Shown here: positions 33,190 to 45,266 of the stretch, one piece after another
How positions within the stretch are numbered: the first letter of the stretch is position 1
Layout of the letters: the number at the start of each line of letters is the position of its first letter
NCBI GenBank assembly: GCA_947179485.1
Contig: OX359245.1
Location: forward strand, 74,697,067-74,761,066
Length of the DNA stretch: 64,000 nucleotides
Origin: Allacma fusca
Lineage: Eukaryota; Arthropoda; Collembola; Symphypleona; Sminthuridae
Direction of reading: 5' to 3'
The notes under the pieces: model-generated
Seen by the model: only the letters and a program-made list of their open reading frames with translations
Databases searched by the model: none
Told to the model about the DNA's origin: nothing
Position numbers and translations under genes: made by a program

Positions 33190-33545
33190 GAAAAGCAACG
33201 AAATAAATAAATAGCTTAAAATGAACGCCTGTAGTGCCAGAACTAATGAACTCTTCATTGACAAAGCATGTGCGACCTTTTCATTGATGTGCCAGATTTG
33301 GAGCGCAAGCTTTTCGAAACAGATTTGGTCCTATTTTTCATACCACCAATAAAAACAACTGCTCCGCAAAGTTTGAGCCCGACGCTATGCATGGTCATAC
33401 TTTTTCCCAATAATAACCGGTAGTACAAAAACACCAGTTGTCTAAAATGCACAGCACCAATTACCCTCCCATTGTGAGCAAATTTAAGGTTCCTTTCCTT
33501 CATCACTCCTATGACTTTCTCCCAGTAATACTTCAAAAATTTGGG
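33190..33545 (-). pseudogene. IR-like receptor fragment 4 (3' end only)
   Basis: Only the last ~115 codons remain. Minus strand: YYWEKVIGVMKERNLKFAHN, then a frameshift. In another frame come remnants of the KYDH, SS-YW-WYEK and ALSMKSSL segments toward M3, ending near 33190. Upstream the coding similarity stops abruptly at about 33545, where flank sequence shared with 36830, 47300 and 53740 (TACTGTCCGATT-like) begins, so a deletion has joined 3' coding sequence to upstream flank. The shared 3' block is at 33066-33088. Confidence 0.7.
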
Positions 33546-34065
33546 ACATGTTAACCTACTGTCCGATTCGGGTGGTTAAATAAGTTTATCTGTTTGAAAT
33601 TATTCCAATTAAAAATAGTGTTTGAACAATTGTCTCAATGTTTAAGCATTTCGTGGGCAATATTTTATGATAAAGAAATTATTCATGTAATTATCGGCAA
33701 ATGAATTTATGTACATGTGCATATATTTATTTAAATGAAAACAATCCATACACATGCAGTTTCACTATGCATTATTTAAAATTTGTTTCGTAAAGGAAAA
33801 ATATGAAAAATATTAATAATTCCTGCCAACTGTTTAAATGTTTTTTTTCAATTTATGCAAATAAGTGGTTACCACTGGATCATGACCCCAACAGCGAATA
33901 CACATGCTTGTAGTATAATTAAGGGTGGTTCATTTGAATATAATTATCTTCCCATGTCCATTAAAAAAGCTGCTACAAAACATGCACTAATTAGCCAAAG
34001 AGCCGAACACGTATAGAACGCTTTATTAAATAAATATTAACCTTTGAAAATATATGTAATACGTA
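33546..34065. other. Spacer with duplicated receptor flank sequence
   Basis: AT-rich. The left part resembles flanks found near 36830, 47300 and 53740. No gene. Confidence 0.4.
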
Positions 34066-34115
34066 CAGTGTCATCTCGATGCGGTGACCATAATTTGAAG
34101 TCCAATGGGATTGCG

Positions 34116-36127
34116 CTAAATAGGAACTTTATATTTTGAGAGATTTAATGAAGAATAAAGGCTTTTACATGCAATCTCAACTTGAAAAACAAAGGTAGAA
34201 AGTATATGTATTAAAAATAAGGCCTGCAGTGCCTGAACAACAGAACTTTTCATTGACAAAGCCTGGGCCACCTTTTCGTTCATGGGCCTGATTTCAACGA
34301 CACGCTGTGGGAAATTGATTTTATCCCATTTTTCCAATAGCCAGTAAAGTCCACTGCTCACCAAAGCTTGAGCTCGACGGAACGAATGGTCACATGTTTC
34401 CTCAATGAGAACTGGCACGTAAACAAACACCGGGAGACTAAAATACCCATCGCCACTTACCCTCCCATTGTGAGCAAATTTAAGATTCCTTTCCTTCATC
34501 ACTCCTTTGGTTTTCTCCCAGTAATACTCCAATGCATACGAATGCACTACCAGTGCGGACTTTGGTAAGAACAATTGGTTTTCTAAATAATCTGTAAAGT
34601 CCGCGATGGCAAAGCAATTATAATTATTCTGATGTGAAAACTTTTCATTTTTTCCATTAAAATAAGCTCATCATTACTCGAATGGTATTTGATACCGTTT
34701 TTCAAAACATTGCAATTCAAACAATATTCATGGTAGGCTTTAAAGCATACGTAAAAACTGTGCAAACCTCCATAGTCAACGCCCGAGGGAAAGAAAAAAT
34801 TAAAACCCCGCAGCTCTTCCAGTCGACTCCAATTAGTTTTAAATTCGTTTTCAGTGGTAAACACAGTCTTCAAAAATCCCTTGTAACCATTTGAAACCAC
34901 GATACCTGCCAGTGTCCAAGTCAACAAAATTATGGCGCAAGATTTCGAGTGGGTCCCTTTCATCTTTTTGAGTAATATGCTTGAGCCTTGTTCAACCAAT
35001 TGCCCGCAGAGGAAAAATATTGTTTCAATAAACGAAATATGCATTTTGTTTCTTTTTTGTGAACGATACACAAGCCAGAGGGATCCTGAAGTGAACACGG
35101 TAGCTAGTGCTAGCCATACCCACACGTTTATTTCAAATGGTTGAAGATATATCCCGAATTCCGCCTGTAGAGCCACTACGTTGTCCGATGTAATGAAATT
35201 GAAACTGTCTGTTTGGGATACTGGGATCACGTGACATCTGTACTCATGTTTCTTCATTGGTTGGATAAAAATCACATTTGGCCTATTATATCTTCTGTCA
35301 AATGTTAAACGCGTCATGGCGCCATTCAAGCTGTTGTATCCGTTTATAAAATAGTAAACTGTTTCATGAAGTCTCCAAGGATGGTTTCGTCGGAATGGAG
35401 AACCAAGACTTGGATTTGGATGGTTTTTGTATTCGAATTCTGGAACAATTGGCCACAATAATTTCTTTCCGCTGTCCGTTTCAGATTCAAATACGTGCTT
35501 CATTTCTGTAAAGCAGTTTTCAGGGAAACATTCAAATGGGAACAAAGACTGTGTTTGCATCCTGGAGCAAGCATAGTGTCCAGATAGAACTTGGGTTGGA
35601 ATCGTTGAATTTTTTTGTGTAAAAACAAAAACTGGTGTGAACAAAAATTGGGTCTGAACACTTTCTACAACGAAATTTGTCAATTCTTCCATTTTATAGT
35701 TGTCGTATATAAAAATGATCATTTTTGGTAACGTGAGAGTACTTTCCCCTACTCTTCATATGAATGAACCTATTCTATGCTTCTCATCATGGATTGTTCT
35801 TTTTGTAAACTTTGTGTTTTGACCACCCCAAGTGATGAATTGAACGTGACAATGCAGGGACCTGGCTTTGTATACTGAGTACTTCCACTTTTGGGATAGC
35901 TCCAACATTTGTTGTACAAACGTTGACTGGTTGTTCGACATGTGATAAATGTTTAAAATGAAGGGCAAGTCCAACTTGCTATAATCTATAGGATCCTCTA
36001 CTTGTGCAATAACAACGGTACAATTCAGAAGGTTGGATGCAATTGGCTTTATTTCAATAGTTTTAATTTTTTGAAGTCCAGCGCAGCACGTGGTTATTGC
36101 TACAAGCAATACAAACGAGGCAGTCAT
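34116..36127 (-). pseudogene. IR-like receptor pseudogene 5 (stop plus frameshift)
   Basis: Leader MTASFVLLVAITTCCAGLQK at 36127. TGA at 35756-35758 falls where the close relative reads Gln (SFIQRVGE). The frame then stays open through PNPSLGSPFRRNHPWR, FNFITSDNVVALQAEFGIYL, M1, pore loop and M2 until a one-base loss in an A-rich run near 34640-34656 shifts it. The last 152 codons (SYALEYYWEK, LKFAHNGRVSGDGYFSLPVF, LYWLLEKWDK, M3) are in another frame. Its sequence is nearest to receptors 7a/7b. Two lesions make a functional channel unlikely. The conserved 3' block lies at 34066-34088. Confidence 0.8.
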
Positions 36128-38071
36128 TTTTTGAGCTCAGTACATTATTTGGGATCTAGGGGCTTCTATACTTCTTTTGAAATGTCCATTTATACATATA
36201 TACAAGTCAGCTATAATGTAATTCTAGACAACTTCACTTGAACTTGACTTGAAATCAAAAATGATCACCGCTATATATGAATGATTTTCTTTCATATTGA
36301 ATTGTTAAAATGTTTTGAAAATGTTGTGAAGAGTGAGGAAAAAACGTTGTTAGATTGAATTTACTTTGACACACATAAAACATGGCACCAACACTAATTT
36401 AGATATTGAACTTACAGAAAGAAAACTTGCTTAGAGAAAGTACATACTTTACAAGTTATGCATTTATTTTTACGATCGAAAACACAAATATAAATTGTTT
36501 CGTATTCACCACTTTCAGCCTTGAAATATTAAAACAATAATATTAAATATGATTAGTCGCTGAAAATGTCAAAATACAATTACTTTGTGACTATAATAAT
36601 TCTAAAAATGTATTGATTTTAGTGAACATTTGTCAAGCTTCTATTGTACGGGTTGCCGAAATGCCATATCATTATGATTATTTGTTGAGATAATTTTCCT
36701 GTCCCGAAAATCTGTCTAGACAATTGACTGTCCCAATTCCGAATATCTGGATAAAATTTATAGTACTTATACTTAAAAGCAATCATTCTAAGTTATTTCT
36801 CGAAACTCGGGAATTATTGACTTACTGTCCGATTCGACGACCGGGTGGTGACATGATTTTTTCTGTTTCGAAATCGTTCCAATCGGAAATAGCGTTTGAA
36901 CAAATACACACTTTTTACGGGCAAAATAAATTTTAATTTCTTTTGTATAGAAAATTATGCAGTTCATAGCATCAAAATCAACTCTTTGAAAGAAACGCTT
37001 TCGAAAATTTATATCAACAGCATTCCCGTTTGACCGGTTGTATTCAGTTTCTACAAATTTATTATATCCACCACGGTGATATACAGAGGACAATTTATCT
37101 GGCCCGTTTCCTTTTACAATTCATATGAGAGTGTTGAGAAGTGAAATGGCATAGTTTTGCTACTGTGTAGCAGTAGTAATTGTTACTGCTATTAGTTTTA
37201 ATTGAAGAAAGTGAAATTATTTTATTTAGCTATTTTTGTCATTTCTAAGTTATTTGACAATAGCAAAAGTATTGAATATTACTTACATAGTAATAATTGT
37301 AAGGCAAGTATTATGAAATGTAGCATAGCAAGCGCATGTAAGTATTTAGTGCATTGATCTGGTTAAGATGCAATGATGACTAACGCTTGTAACAGAATGC
37401 ATTAAGACACGGAACTGTTAACATCTCAATAAATACTCTTGTTAATCTTTAGAATAGTAATTCTTGTATTCGGGCAAGTCAATTACTTAAATACATGTGC
37501 AATCAGTAACTTTCATAGTAAATCAAACTACATCAGGATTTTACTATTTATCAGTCACACACACCTCAACAGAGAGCAGTACAGTACATAGCAAGAGATA
37601 ATTACCTATGACACAGATGACTGAATGTTAACTCAAAATATGCGTCGAGTTTGTTTCGTAAATCAAAAAATATAAATCAAAACAATTTAAGACATCCCCA
37701 GTTCATATTGCTGTCGCTTAGGGAAACCATGCATGTAGTATTACAGGGATAGCTTGTATAACTGACAAAGTTGTAATTAAACTGAACATTTGAATGAGGA
37801 ATGAAATCAATGATCGTGTTGTTACTAGATGATGTATTTGTTGTTACAGGATAGGAACGAACACCTTATGACAGTGTGATGAGGCTGGTCATTTATTCAG
37901 AGAAGTGCAAACGGAAAGATGTGAAATGTGAACTTTGTGTGAACATCACAATTAAAAATGAGTACATGTGGAAGGAATATCTCTCTGTGCAAGACTGAGA
38001 GTCATCTTAATAAACTGTTGATTTATTATTCAACCTCACAGACGAAGAGCTGAAAACTTTTAAATCCTCTT
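36128..38071. other. Duplicated intergenic block
   Basis: Starts with the receptor-class 5' flank. Two segments, about 36500-36930 and 37790-38060, are recognisably similar to 53420-53800 and 55280-55590. This shows that the 5' gene, the spacer and the next gene were once duplicated together. No other gene recognised. Confidence 0.5.
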
Positions 38072-40171
38072 TTACTTCGTACTAACATTTAAAATCATAT
38101 GCGTACATAAAGTGTCATCTAAATGCTGTGACAGGGATTTACACTTCCATTGGAATACATTAATTAGGAATTTTTGTCTCGTGAGAGCTAATGAAGAATA
38201 AATATCTATCCACGCTATCTCAACTAGAAAAGCAACGACAGACAATATGTGACTTAAAAAGAAGGCCTGCAGTGCCAAAACTAGGGAGCTTTTCATGGAT
38301 AAAGGCTTTGGACGTTTTCCATTAATGAATCTAGTCTTGGGTACATGCTGTGGGAATTTAATCTTTTCCCATTTTTCCCAAAACCAATAAAGCCCACTGC
38401 TCAGCAAACTTTGAGCCCGACGGTAGGCATGGTCATATTTTTCTTCAATGAGCACTGGCACGTACAAAAACACCGGTCGGCTAAAATGCCCATCCCCTTT
38501 AACCCTCCCATTGTGAGCAAATTTAAGATTCGTTTCCTTCATTACTCCTTTGACTTTCTCCCAGTAAAATCCGAGTGCGTGCGAATACACTACCATTGCA
38601 GACTTTTGTAAGGACAGTTTGTTTTCCAAAACGTCTGCAAAGTCCTTCCTCGCAAAGCAGTTATAATTGTTTCGAAGGGAAATATTTTTTTTCTTTTCCG
38701 TTAAACGAACTACGTCGTTCCCAGCCCAATATACAATACCATCTTCCAAAACTTTGCAATGCACGCAATACTCAGAACTTTTTTCATGGCAAAATAAAAA
38801 CCTGGTCCCCACGTAGCGATCACCTGAGGGAAAGAATAATTTAAAATCTCTCATTGTCAGCTCCTCTAGGCGGCTCCAATTAGTTTGAAATTCATTTTCA
38901 GTAGTGAAAACTGTTTTCAAAAATCCCATATAACCATTTGTAATCACAAGGCATGTCAGTGACCACACCAATAAAATTATAGCACGGAATTTTGAATGGG
39001 TCCTGCTCATTTTATTGAGTGTAATACTCGAGCCTTGTCCCACCAAATCCCCGAAAAGAAAAAAGATTAGGTTGAAAATTGAAATGTGTTTTTTGCTTCC
39101 TTGAGAGATAAGCATTAACCAAAGGGAACCTGCAATGAACAACATAGCCAGTGTCAAGGCTACCCAAACATTTATTTCAAATGGCTGAAGATAGATCCCA
39201 AATTCCGCCTTTTTAGCCTCAACATTATCCGATGTAATGAAATTAAAGCTCTGCGTTTGGGATACTGGGATTGCATGACTTCTAAATTCCTGTTCCGTGA
39301 TGGCATGAATAACAACGATATTTTCCTCTGTGATTATCCTTTCATCCGGAAAATGAGTGATAACGCCATCCAAGCAGCCGTATCCGTTTATAAAATAGTA
39401 AACTGTTTTGTGCAAACTCCAAGGGTTACTACGTCGATTTGGAGATCCAAGACTTGGGTTGGGAAGGTTTTTGGAATGAAATTCAGGTATGAATGGCCAC
39501 ACTAATTTCTTTCCCCGATCAGTTGCATTTTCAAATACGGATTCCATTTCTTTCAAACAGTTTTCAGGGAAACATTCAAATGGGTACACAGACTGTGATT
39601 TCATCCTGGAACATACAAAGTATCCGGATAAAACTTTTGTTGTCCCAGTTGTTTTTTCTGAAACAAAGCAAAAACCGGTGCGAAGCGAAATTGTTTCTGA
39701 ACGATTGTGATGATAACATTTGTGAAATCCTCAATTTGGTTGCTGTCGTAAATAAAAATGATCATTTTAGGAAGTGCCATGTAACTTTCTCCAACTCTTC
39801 GTATGAATAACAAAATCCCTTTGAACTTCTTAATTTGGTGGATTCTTCTCTCGAGTCTCGTGTTTTGACAGCCAAGTGATTATTTGAACGTGACAATGCA
39901 ATGCTCGAGCCTTGTAAACTTTGTTTTTCAAATTTTGAGAAATTCTCTTCTTTCTATGTCCAGTTGCTAACTCTTTGTTTGACATTGGGCAAGTGTGTAA
40001 AATGAATAGTAAATCCAGCTTACTATAATTTAAATGCTCGTCTACTTGTACAAAAACAATTGTGCAATCCAGAAGTCTGTTGGCGACTGGTTGTATGTTA
40101 ATATTTTCTAGTTTTTCGAGCCCGCCGCAGATCTTGATCAGGGATAATAAGCACATAATTAAGACTTTCAT
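38072..40171 (-). pseudogene. IR-like receptor pseudogene 6 (two frameshifts)
   Basis: Start at 40171 (MKVLIMCLLSLIKICGGLEK), matching the leader of the intact receptor at 61216; an earlier in-frame ATG at 40228 is less likely. A net two-base loss near 39871-39880 shifts the frame after HVQIIT. A one-base loss in an A6 run (minus; 39652-39657) shifts it again after FALFQKK. The remaining 510 codons are open: ECFPENC, PNPSLGSPNRRSNPWS, FNFITSDNVEAKKAEFGIYL, M1, pore loop, M2 (TNGYMGFLKTVFTTENEF), two extra residues (TM) in RLEEL-RDFKLFFPSG, LKFAHNGRVKGDGHFSRPVF, SSGLYWFWEKW and M3, with an extended tail. The conserved 3' block is at 38110-38132. The A6 lesion could be a homopolymer error; the first cannot be explained so easily. 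Confidence 0.75.
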
Positions 40172-40290
40172 TGTAACGGCACATACGAATAGTTTACGTA
40201 CGTTGGAGTTATATTTCTGAAACAGCAAGCATTTTTTTGTTTTGAGACCAAATGATGCTACCTAGAATGTTAATCAAACTGCATTGCAAT
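40172..40290 (-). promoter_or_regulatory. 5' flank shared by receptors 6 and 8
   Basis: Similar to 61217-61335: TGTAAC-GCACATA-GAATA next to the ATG, later ATCCAAACGATGCTGCCT versus ACCAAATGATGCTACCT, and AGAATGTT versus AAAATGTT. It is cut at 40290 by a hAT insertion. Confidence 0.4.
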
Positions 40291-41362
40291 CAGGGTGGCT
40301 TGATTTAAATCCTGCTGATTTAAATCTTGATTTTATTTTTTTCAAATAAATCATTGATTTAAATCAAAATTGACTCTTAAACTTTCGTGGTTAGTTAAAA
40401 TTTAATTTTACGTTTCGAGACGTTGTAAAACGCGCATTTTTGTGTTTTTATGAATTTTGGTCTGGAGACCATTTTTTATTTTGATAATTTTCAGGGTATT
40501 TTGTGCACGTTGCCCTATTGATTATCTGTCAAGCTGTCACAGTGCCATAAAATTTGCCCACAAAAGATTCCGTCTCGTTTCGAAATCCAGGGACAAAAAT
40601 AAATATCCTAATCCCGTCCTGAAATAACACGGGACCATATTTATGTCTCAAAAACTGTCTCGTCCCTAGCTGAAACTCAGTATATACAAAAACATCCTAA
40701 CATCAAATCTTTATAAAAGAGTGCCATTTAAAGTAGCAAGACTTGACGGTGAATTTTGTTTTTTTTAAATGTTATACTCTTTAATTCATAGATGTTATAC
40801 ATATATTATTTAAATGTTGCACGGAGATATTCACACTTGTTTGAACGGAATATTCCACATTTGCATATATTTTGTCTGCCCCGACATACTCTACCATCCC
40901 GTCCCGAAACACTATATATGTACACGCTATGCACATTTGATAAAATATGCATAGTGTGTACATACATATATATATATTAATAAAAATCCAAATGAGACAG
41001 TTGGTATTTGACCTACACAGCGTTTGACTTTAAAGATAAAATTCAATTTGAAATTGTTACAATTTAAAAAAAATACCATTGATATTTGGAATTGGCGTGT
41101 GACCAGCTTTTTATTTCATTAGGTAGCTGACTTGCCTTTGTAATTTTCTCTCAATATATTTTACTAATTGTTTGAGTTTCATTGGTGCCTACAGTGCACA
41201 ATATTATTAATAAAATTAAAATCCAAACATTTGTATGGTAGTTCTGTCGTACGATACAATTTTGAATTTAAATCAGAAAATATTGATTTAAATCAAAAAA
41301 ATCCGATTTAAATGAAATAAATCCGATTATTTTGATTTACATCAAAAAATTCAGCAACCCTT
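40291..41362. mobile_element. Non-autonomous hAT element with GATTTAAATCA repeats
   Basis: Termini CAGGGTGGCTTGATTTAA and inverted AAGGGTTGCTGAATTTT lie between perfect 8-bp duplications ATTGCAAT (40283-40290 and 41363-41370). The palindromic word GATTTAAATC recurs at both ends. No transposase; small frames inside are random. Confidence 0.8.
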
Positions 41363-41907
41363 ATTGCAATAAAGGTTCTCAAACTGATAGATTGTGTCCG
41401 GGGATTCGACAAATTCGGGACATTATTAATGTGTATTAGGCCCGTACGTTTTAGGACAGAAACTATATATTTGGATTGAGGGAAATTTAAACTTAAAAGC
41501 ATAGTTCATCAAATTCTACACTCGCAGACAAAAATCTCTGAAAAGTCATCAAAATGTCACTGCACGTTTTTGACAACTACTAAAATTCATAACAACATGA
41601 GTTTAGTTTCATAAAAAGTGTGATCCGGTCAATTTGGAGTCGGTGCAACCTGGAATCCGAGGACTCTGAGAGGAAGGGAAATACAGAGGAAAAACCGGCT
41701 AAGCAGTATACATCCACGCTTATATCTTAACCCAAGGAAGACTCCTATGGGCAAAAGCTAAGTCACTTTTCTTACGAGTGTACGTGGTGCCAAGCCACTC
41801 CTTCCAATCTATCCATATCTGTTAAAGGTGATACTAGCACAGGACTTATGTATATGTAGAAACCAGGGACATCCGTACCTTTCCAGCTCCGGGACAACAA
41901 CATGTGA

Positions 41908-42525
41908 ATGAGATCCAAAAGAATCAAATTTACTGAACCAACAATGAATGAGATAATGGTGGAATTAAGGAAAATCAGTGCGAAGCTGGAAGGTTTCGAT
42001 AAACGACTGGAGACTCTGGAAAAAGTAAATGAGACCTTACAAAGATGTCAACTCCAAGTCACAGAACTAACAGAACGTATCGAGGCACTTGAAATCAGGG
42101 AAAGAAAGAAGAATATAATTATACATGGCATAGAATACCATAATCCTGAGACTGAAGGGGAACTGCAGAAGAAGCTTGAATCATTCTTAGGAAACCAACT
42201 TCAGATACAGCCAGACTACGTTGCTTCATTTCGTCGGCTTGGAAAACCGGACAAAATCAAAAGACCAGTGCTAGTCTCTCTACATATGGATTGGCAAAAA
42301 TCTGTGATCTACAAGAAAGTGAGCAATCTTAAAGGGACAAATTTTCAAATCAGAGATGATCTCCCGCCGAATATTAGACAGAAGCAATCAATACTCCTCT
42401 TGGAAAGGAAAAAAGCAAAGGCAAGGGGAGACACCGTGAAAATGACTCCAACACTTCTCACGATCAATGGAATAGCCTACTTTGTCAACTTTGAAAACAA
42501 AATTGTTGTGAAAAACAAACATTAG
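41908..42525 (+). CDS. LINE ORF1-like nucleic-acid-binding protein, 205 aa
   Basis: Residues about 10-75 form a coiled coil (LRKISAKLEGFDKRLETLEK and following heptads). Next comes an RRM-like strand KNIIIHGIEY with a Phe-Arg-Arg-Leu-Gly motif (SFRRLGKPDK), and a C-terminal domain FQIRDDLPPNIRQKQSILL with a basic helix (ERKKAKARGD). This order matches L1-type ORF1 (transposase 22 family) proteins, which trimerise and coat element RNA. An ATG at 41947 could be the true start, since translation before it is short. The frame is intact although the element lacks ORF2, so it is probably no longer mobile. Confidence 0.75.
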   Translation: MRSKRIKFTEPTMNEIMVELRKISAKLEGFDKRLETLEKVNETLQRCQLQVTELTERIEALEIRERKKNIIIHGIEYHNPETEGELQKKLESFLGNQLQIQPDYVASFRRLGKPDKIKRPVLVSLHMDWQKSVIYKKVSNLKGTNFQIRDDLPPNIRQKQSILLLERKKAKARGDTVKMTPTLLTINGIAYFVNFENKIVVKNKH

Positions 42526-43069
42526 TGATATAAAACCACCCAAAAATGCGGATGTGTTCTGTTTTTATGTGAAACCTGGTATATAGATAATTAAGAAATC
42601 ACATCCATATAGCCACACATGAGCTTACTATTATAAACGCCGAAAAGATGAAAACATTACTAGAGGACGCATGAAAGGGGGACTCATCTTTGGTGTTAAA
42701 AGTGAAATCAGATATGTAAATTCTACATAAGTGTAGTTACAGCACGAATCCGCCTCAACAGTTAAAACATATACATCAAAAACACAATATTCACACAATC
42801 CAATTCATTTCAACTCTGCTACACGCCTTGCTCGGATGACAATTTCCTACATCTAATCTTCAACTGCAAAGTCACAAATGCTCAAGAATCTCTTTTCCCA
42901 CCGGATCCGGACAGGCACTCTTACTGATATTCGAACATGACTCTAAATATGATTTCTGCAAACATGTTTATGATTACCTAGATAAACTCAGATTTTTGTA
43001 AGATTAACCCATTAAAATGAACAAACATATTGAAGGGGCTAAGTCCCAGATCAATAAAAGCTACTACTA
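42526..43069 (+). pseudogene. LINE 3' region with ORF2 tail remnant
   Basis: Begins right after the ORF1 stop. Only the Cys/His-rich ORF2 end (about 42811-42927) and the 3' untranslated tail are recognisable. About 300 bp between ORF1 and the remnant carry no long frame. Confidence 0.5.
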
Positions 43070-43916
43070 CAGTAAAACCTGTATATAATGGCCGTTCATA
43101 TAGTGGTTTCCTGTCAATAGTGGTCAAATTTGGCTTCCCGGTCCCACCTCCTATCCTTTATCATAGGGAATTCCCTCTATATAATGGTTTTCTATATAGT
43201 GGTAACCTGTTCATAGTGGTCTAATGAGCACGCCCCTTCAGCTCAAAGTACAGCTTAAAGTACCTGTATATAGTGGTCAACCAGTCAGAACGAAGGGATA
43301 CAACTCGCGCAAACCCGAACCAATGACACAGCTGCTTGCGTTTAGTGCAATTAAAGGCATTTTGGGCCGTTTTTATATCCGGCCGTTTCATATTGCATGT
43401 ATTTGTACTAAATCAAACGATGGTTCATTGGCTCTATTATTAGTCCTTTATAGTATTTCAATTAATTAGTGGTTACTTTTAATCAACTTAACATATTATT
43501 AGTAGCTTTAAAAGATCTCAGATGATTTAATCATCCTGAGGTAATTCGACACGAAACTTCGTCGAATAAATAGGTCGACAAATATTTTGACATAATTTCT
43601 CTATGGAAAATGTTTCAAAAGATAATGTGCTCTGAAGATCACTGCCATATTCTTCTAGATTCCCTTGCAAAGATGAAAATTCGAAGTCTCAAGCAGAAGA
43701 ATTAGTGAATATTTTTAAAAAGTGTAAAATTGCTGGTTGTCAAAAATGTGTGTGCAATTTAAACTGTCCTGATTGTTACTGATTCCTGCTCGTATGCCTG
43801 TATTTGTATGTGTTTATATAGGGACTTTTGACCACTATATACTTATACAGTGGTCCCTGTCTATAGTGGTCAAATTTCGGCGACCCTAGGAAAACCATTA
43901 TATACAGGTTTTACTG
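43070..43916. mobile_element. Pogo/Tigger-like non-autonomous element, copy 2
   Basis: Ends CAGTAAAACCTGTATATAATG and inverted CAGTAAAACCTGTATATAATG are flanked by TA (43068-43069, 43917-43918). TATAGTGGTC words repeat near both ends as in 2796-3601. It lies inside the CTA tail of the LINE, so it arrived later. Confidence 0.75.
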
Positions 43917-45266
43917 TACTACTATATATTTGGATTGGATTCAGATAATAAGGGATTTATATCATAAAATAACGTTCATCGTTTGTTTAACAGACAATGT
44001 ATGCTTTTATCCCACAATTTACGGATTTCATAGGATACATAGTGAGTGAAGTATCCCTCCCTTGAGGAACTAAAATTATAATCATTGTATCCACGCGTAT
44101 TTGACTTATTTTCACTATTAAATTGGATGATATATATTATTAGTCACAGTTCAGGTAACTCCGGTCTGTTTCATATTCAAAAACTTTGAAAACTTCAAAT
44201 GCATAAATTCAAAAATGTAAAGTAGCATTTGTAAACAACTTGAGCAACTTGTTTCCAATTTTTCATCATTAACAGCATTGTACCAAGGCTTCGCGTACTT
44301 CAAAAACGGAAAATTACAATACAATTGAAACATTTTTGCTTTATTAGTATTGTCTATAAATACACTGTTTTAAATGGCTAAAATTATGCAAATTTTAACA
44401 CCCGTCACTGTGTACATGAGATTACTGGTCACTTTCCATCAATAATGGTTTTGCTTAAAAAGTATTTTTTAATGTTTTTTGTGACGTAAATGTATTTTTA
44501 CTTACTGTTTTGATCATTTAATAATAGTAATAATTTTATTCTATTTTATTATTGTTTGTGGACAATGCCCTAACAACCATTAAGCGTCTACAAAGATTAC
44601 ATTAGTTATATATATGTAAGTTCTTGGGTTAAATTAAATTACAATAAATTACATTTTGATCATTTTCAAATGAATTACAGTCGCCTCATAGAACTTTCAA
44701 ATGTCTAAATTATAGATTTATCGTAAATACTATGTGTACAATCAAATTGAATTTAAATGTCTTACAGCAACAATATACCATATTTTATTGTTTTCTAGTT
44801 AGAAATTATGTAGTTATTTCTGAATAAACTACGAAACTTGTCGAGCTTAATGTTCTTGTTAGCTTTTAACCAGTGATAATTGTGTCTGGTAGATGCAGAT
44901 TACAGAACTGGTCATCGCATCTGGAAAGTTATTTACAATTATGCTTATACAAAGTTTATTTTTCGATCCCGAGAGGGCTTAAAGTGATGGTTATTTAATA
45001 GTTCATTTTGCATGTAGTGAAACGGTATGTAAGTCATATTGACACTATCTGATACAATCACTATCTCAATAATCTACATCATTTTGCTTCTTTGCCGACG
45101 ATGTAAACGTACTCGGGCTCAACAATCATTCATAGAATTTTTTTTATTTGGTACAAATACGTTTGGCACACAGCTCCATCATGCTACTGATGTCTCATTT
45201 ACCAGTAATCATATGAAACTATTATTTTCATAGACAAAAATATCCTCAGTAAAAATGAATAATACC
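43917..45266. other. Upstream flank of receptor 6 displaced by insertions
   Basis: About 43940-44230 aligns with 61420-61700 upstream of receptor 8 (shared words such as ATGCTTTTATCCCACAATTT and CTTCAAATGCATAAATTC-like). The rest, to 45266, is AT-rich with no gene recognised. Confidence 0.5.

Larger units (their letters stand above)
41479..43069 (+). mobile_element. Internally deleted LINE (non-LTR retrotransposon)
   Basis: A 17-bp direct repeat ACTATATATTTGGATTG flanks it (41462-41478 and, after a later insertion, 43921-43937), fitting a target-primed insertion. It contains a 5' UTR-like stretch, an intact ORF1, then only the extreme end of ORF2 (about 42811-42927: CSDDNFLHLIFNCKVTNAQE, the Cys/His tail seen in Jockey/I-type ORF2), and a 3' CTA-repeat tail interrupted by the pogo-like element. 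Endonuclease and reverse transcriptase are missing. Confidence 0.65.
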
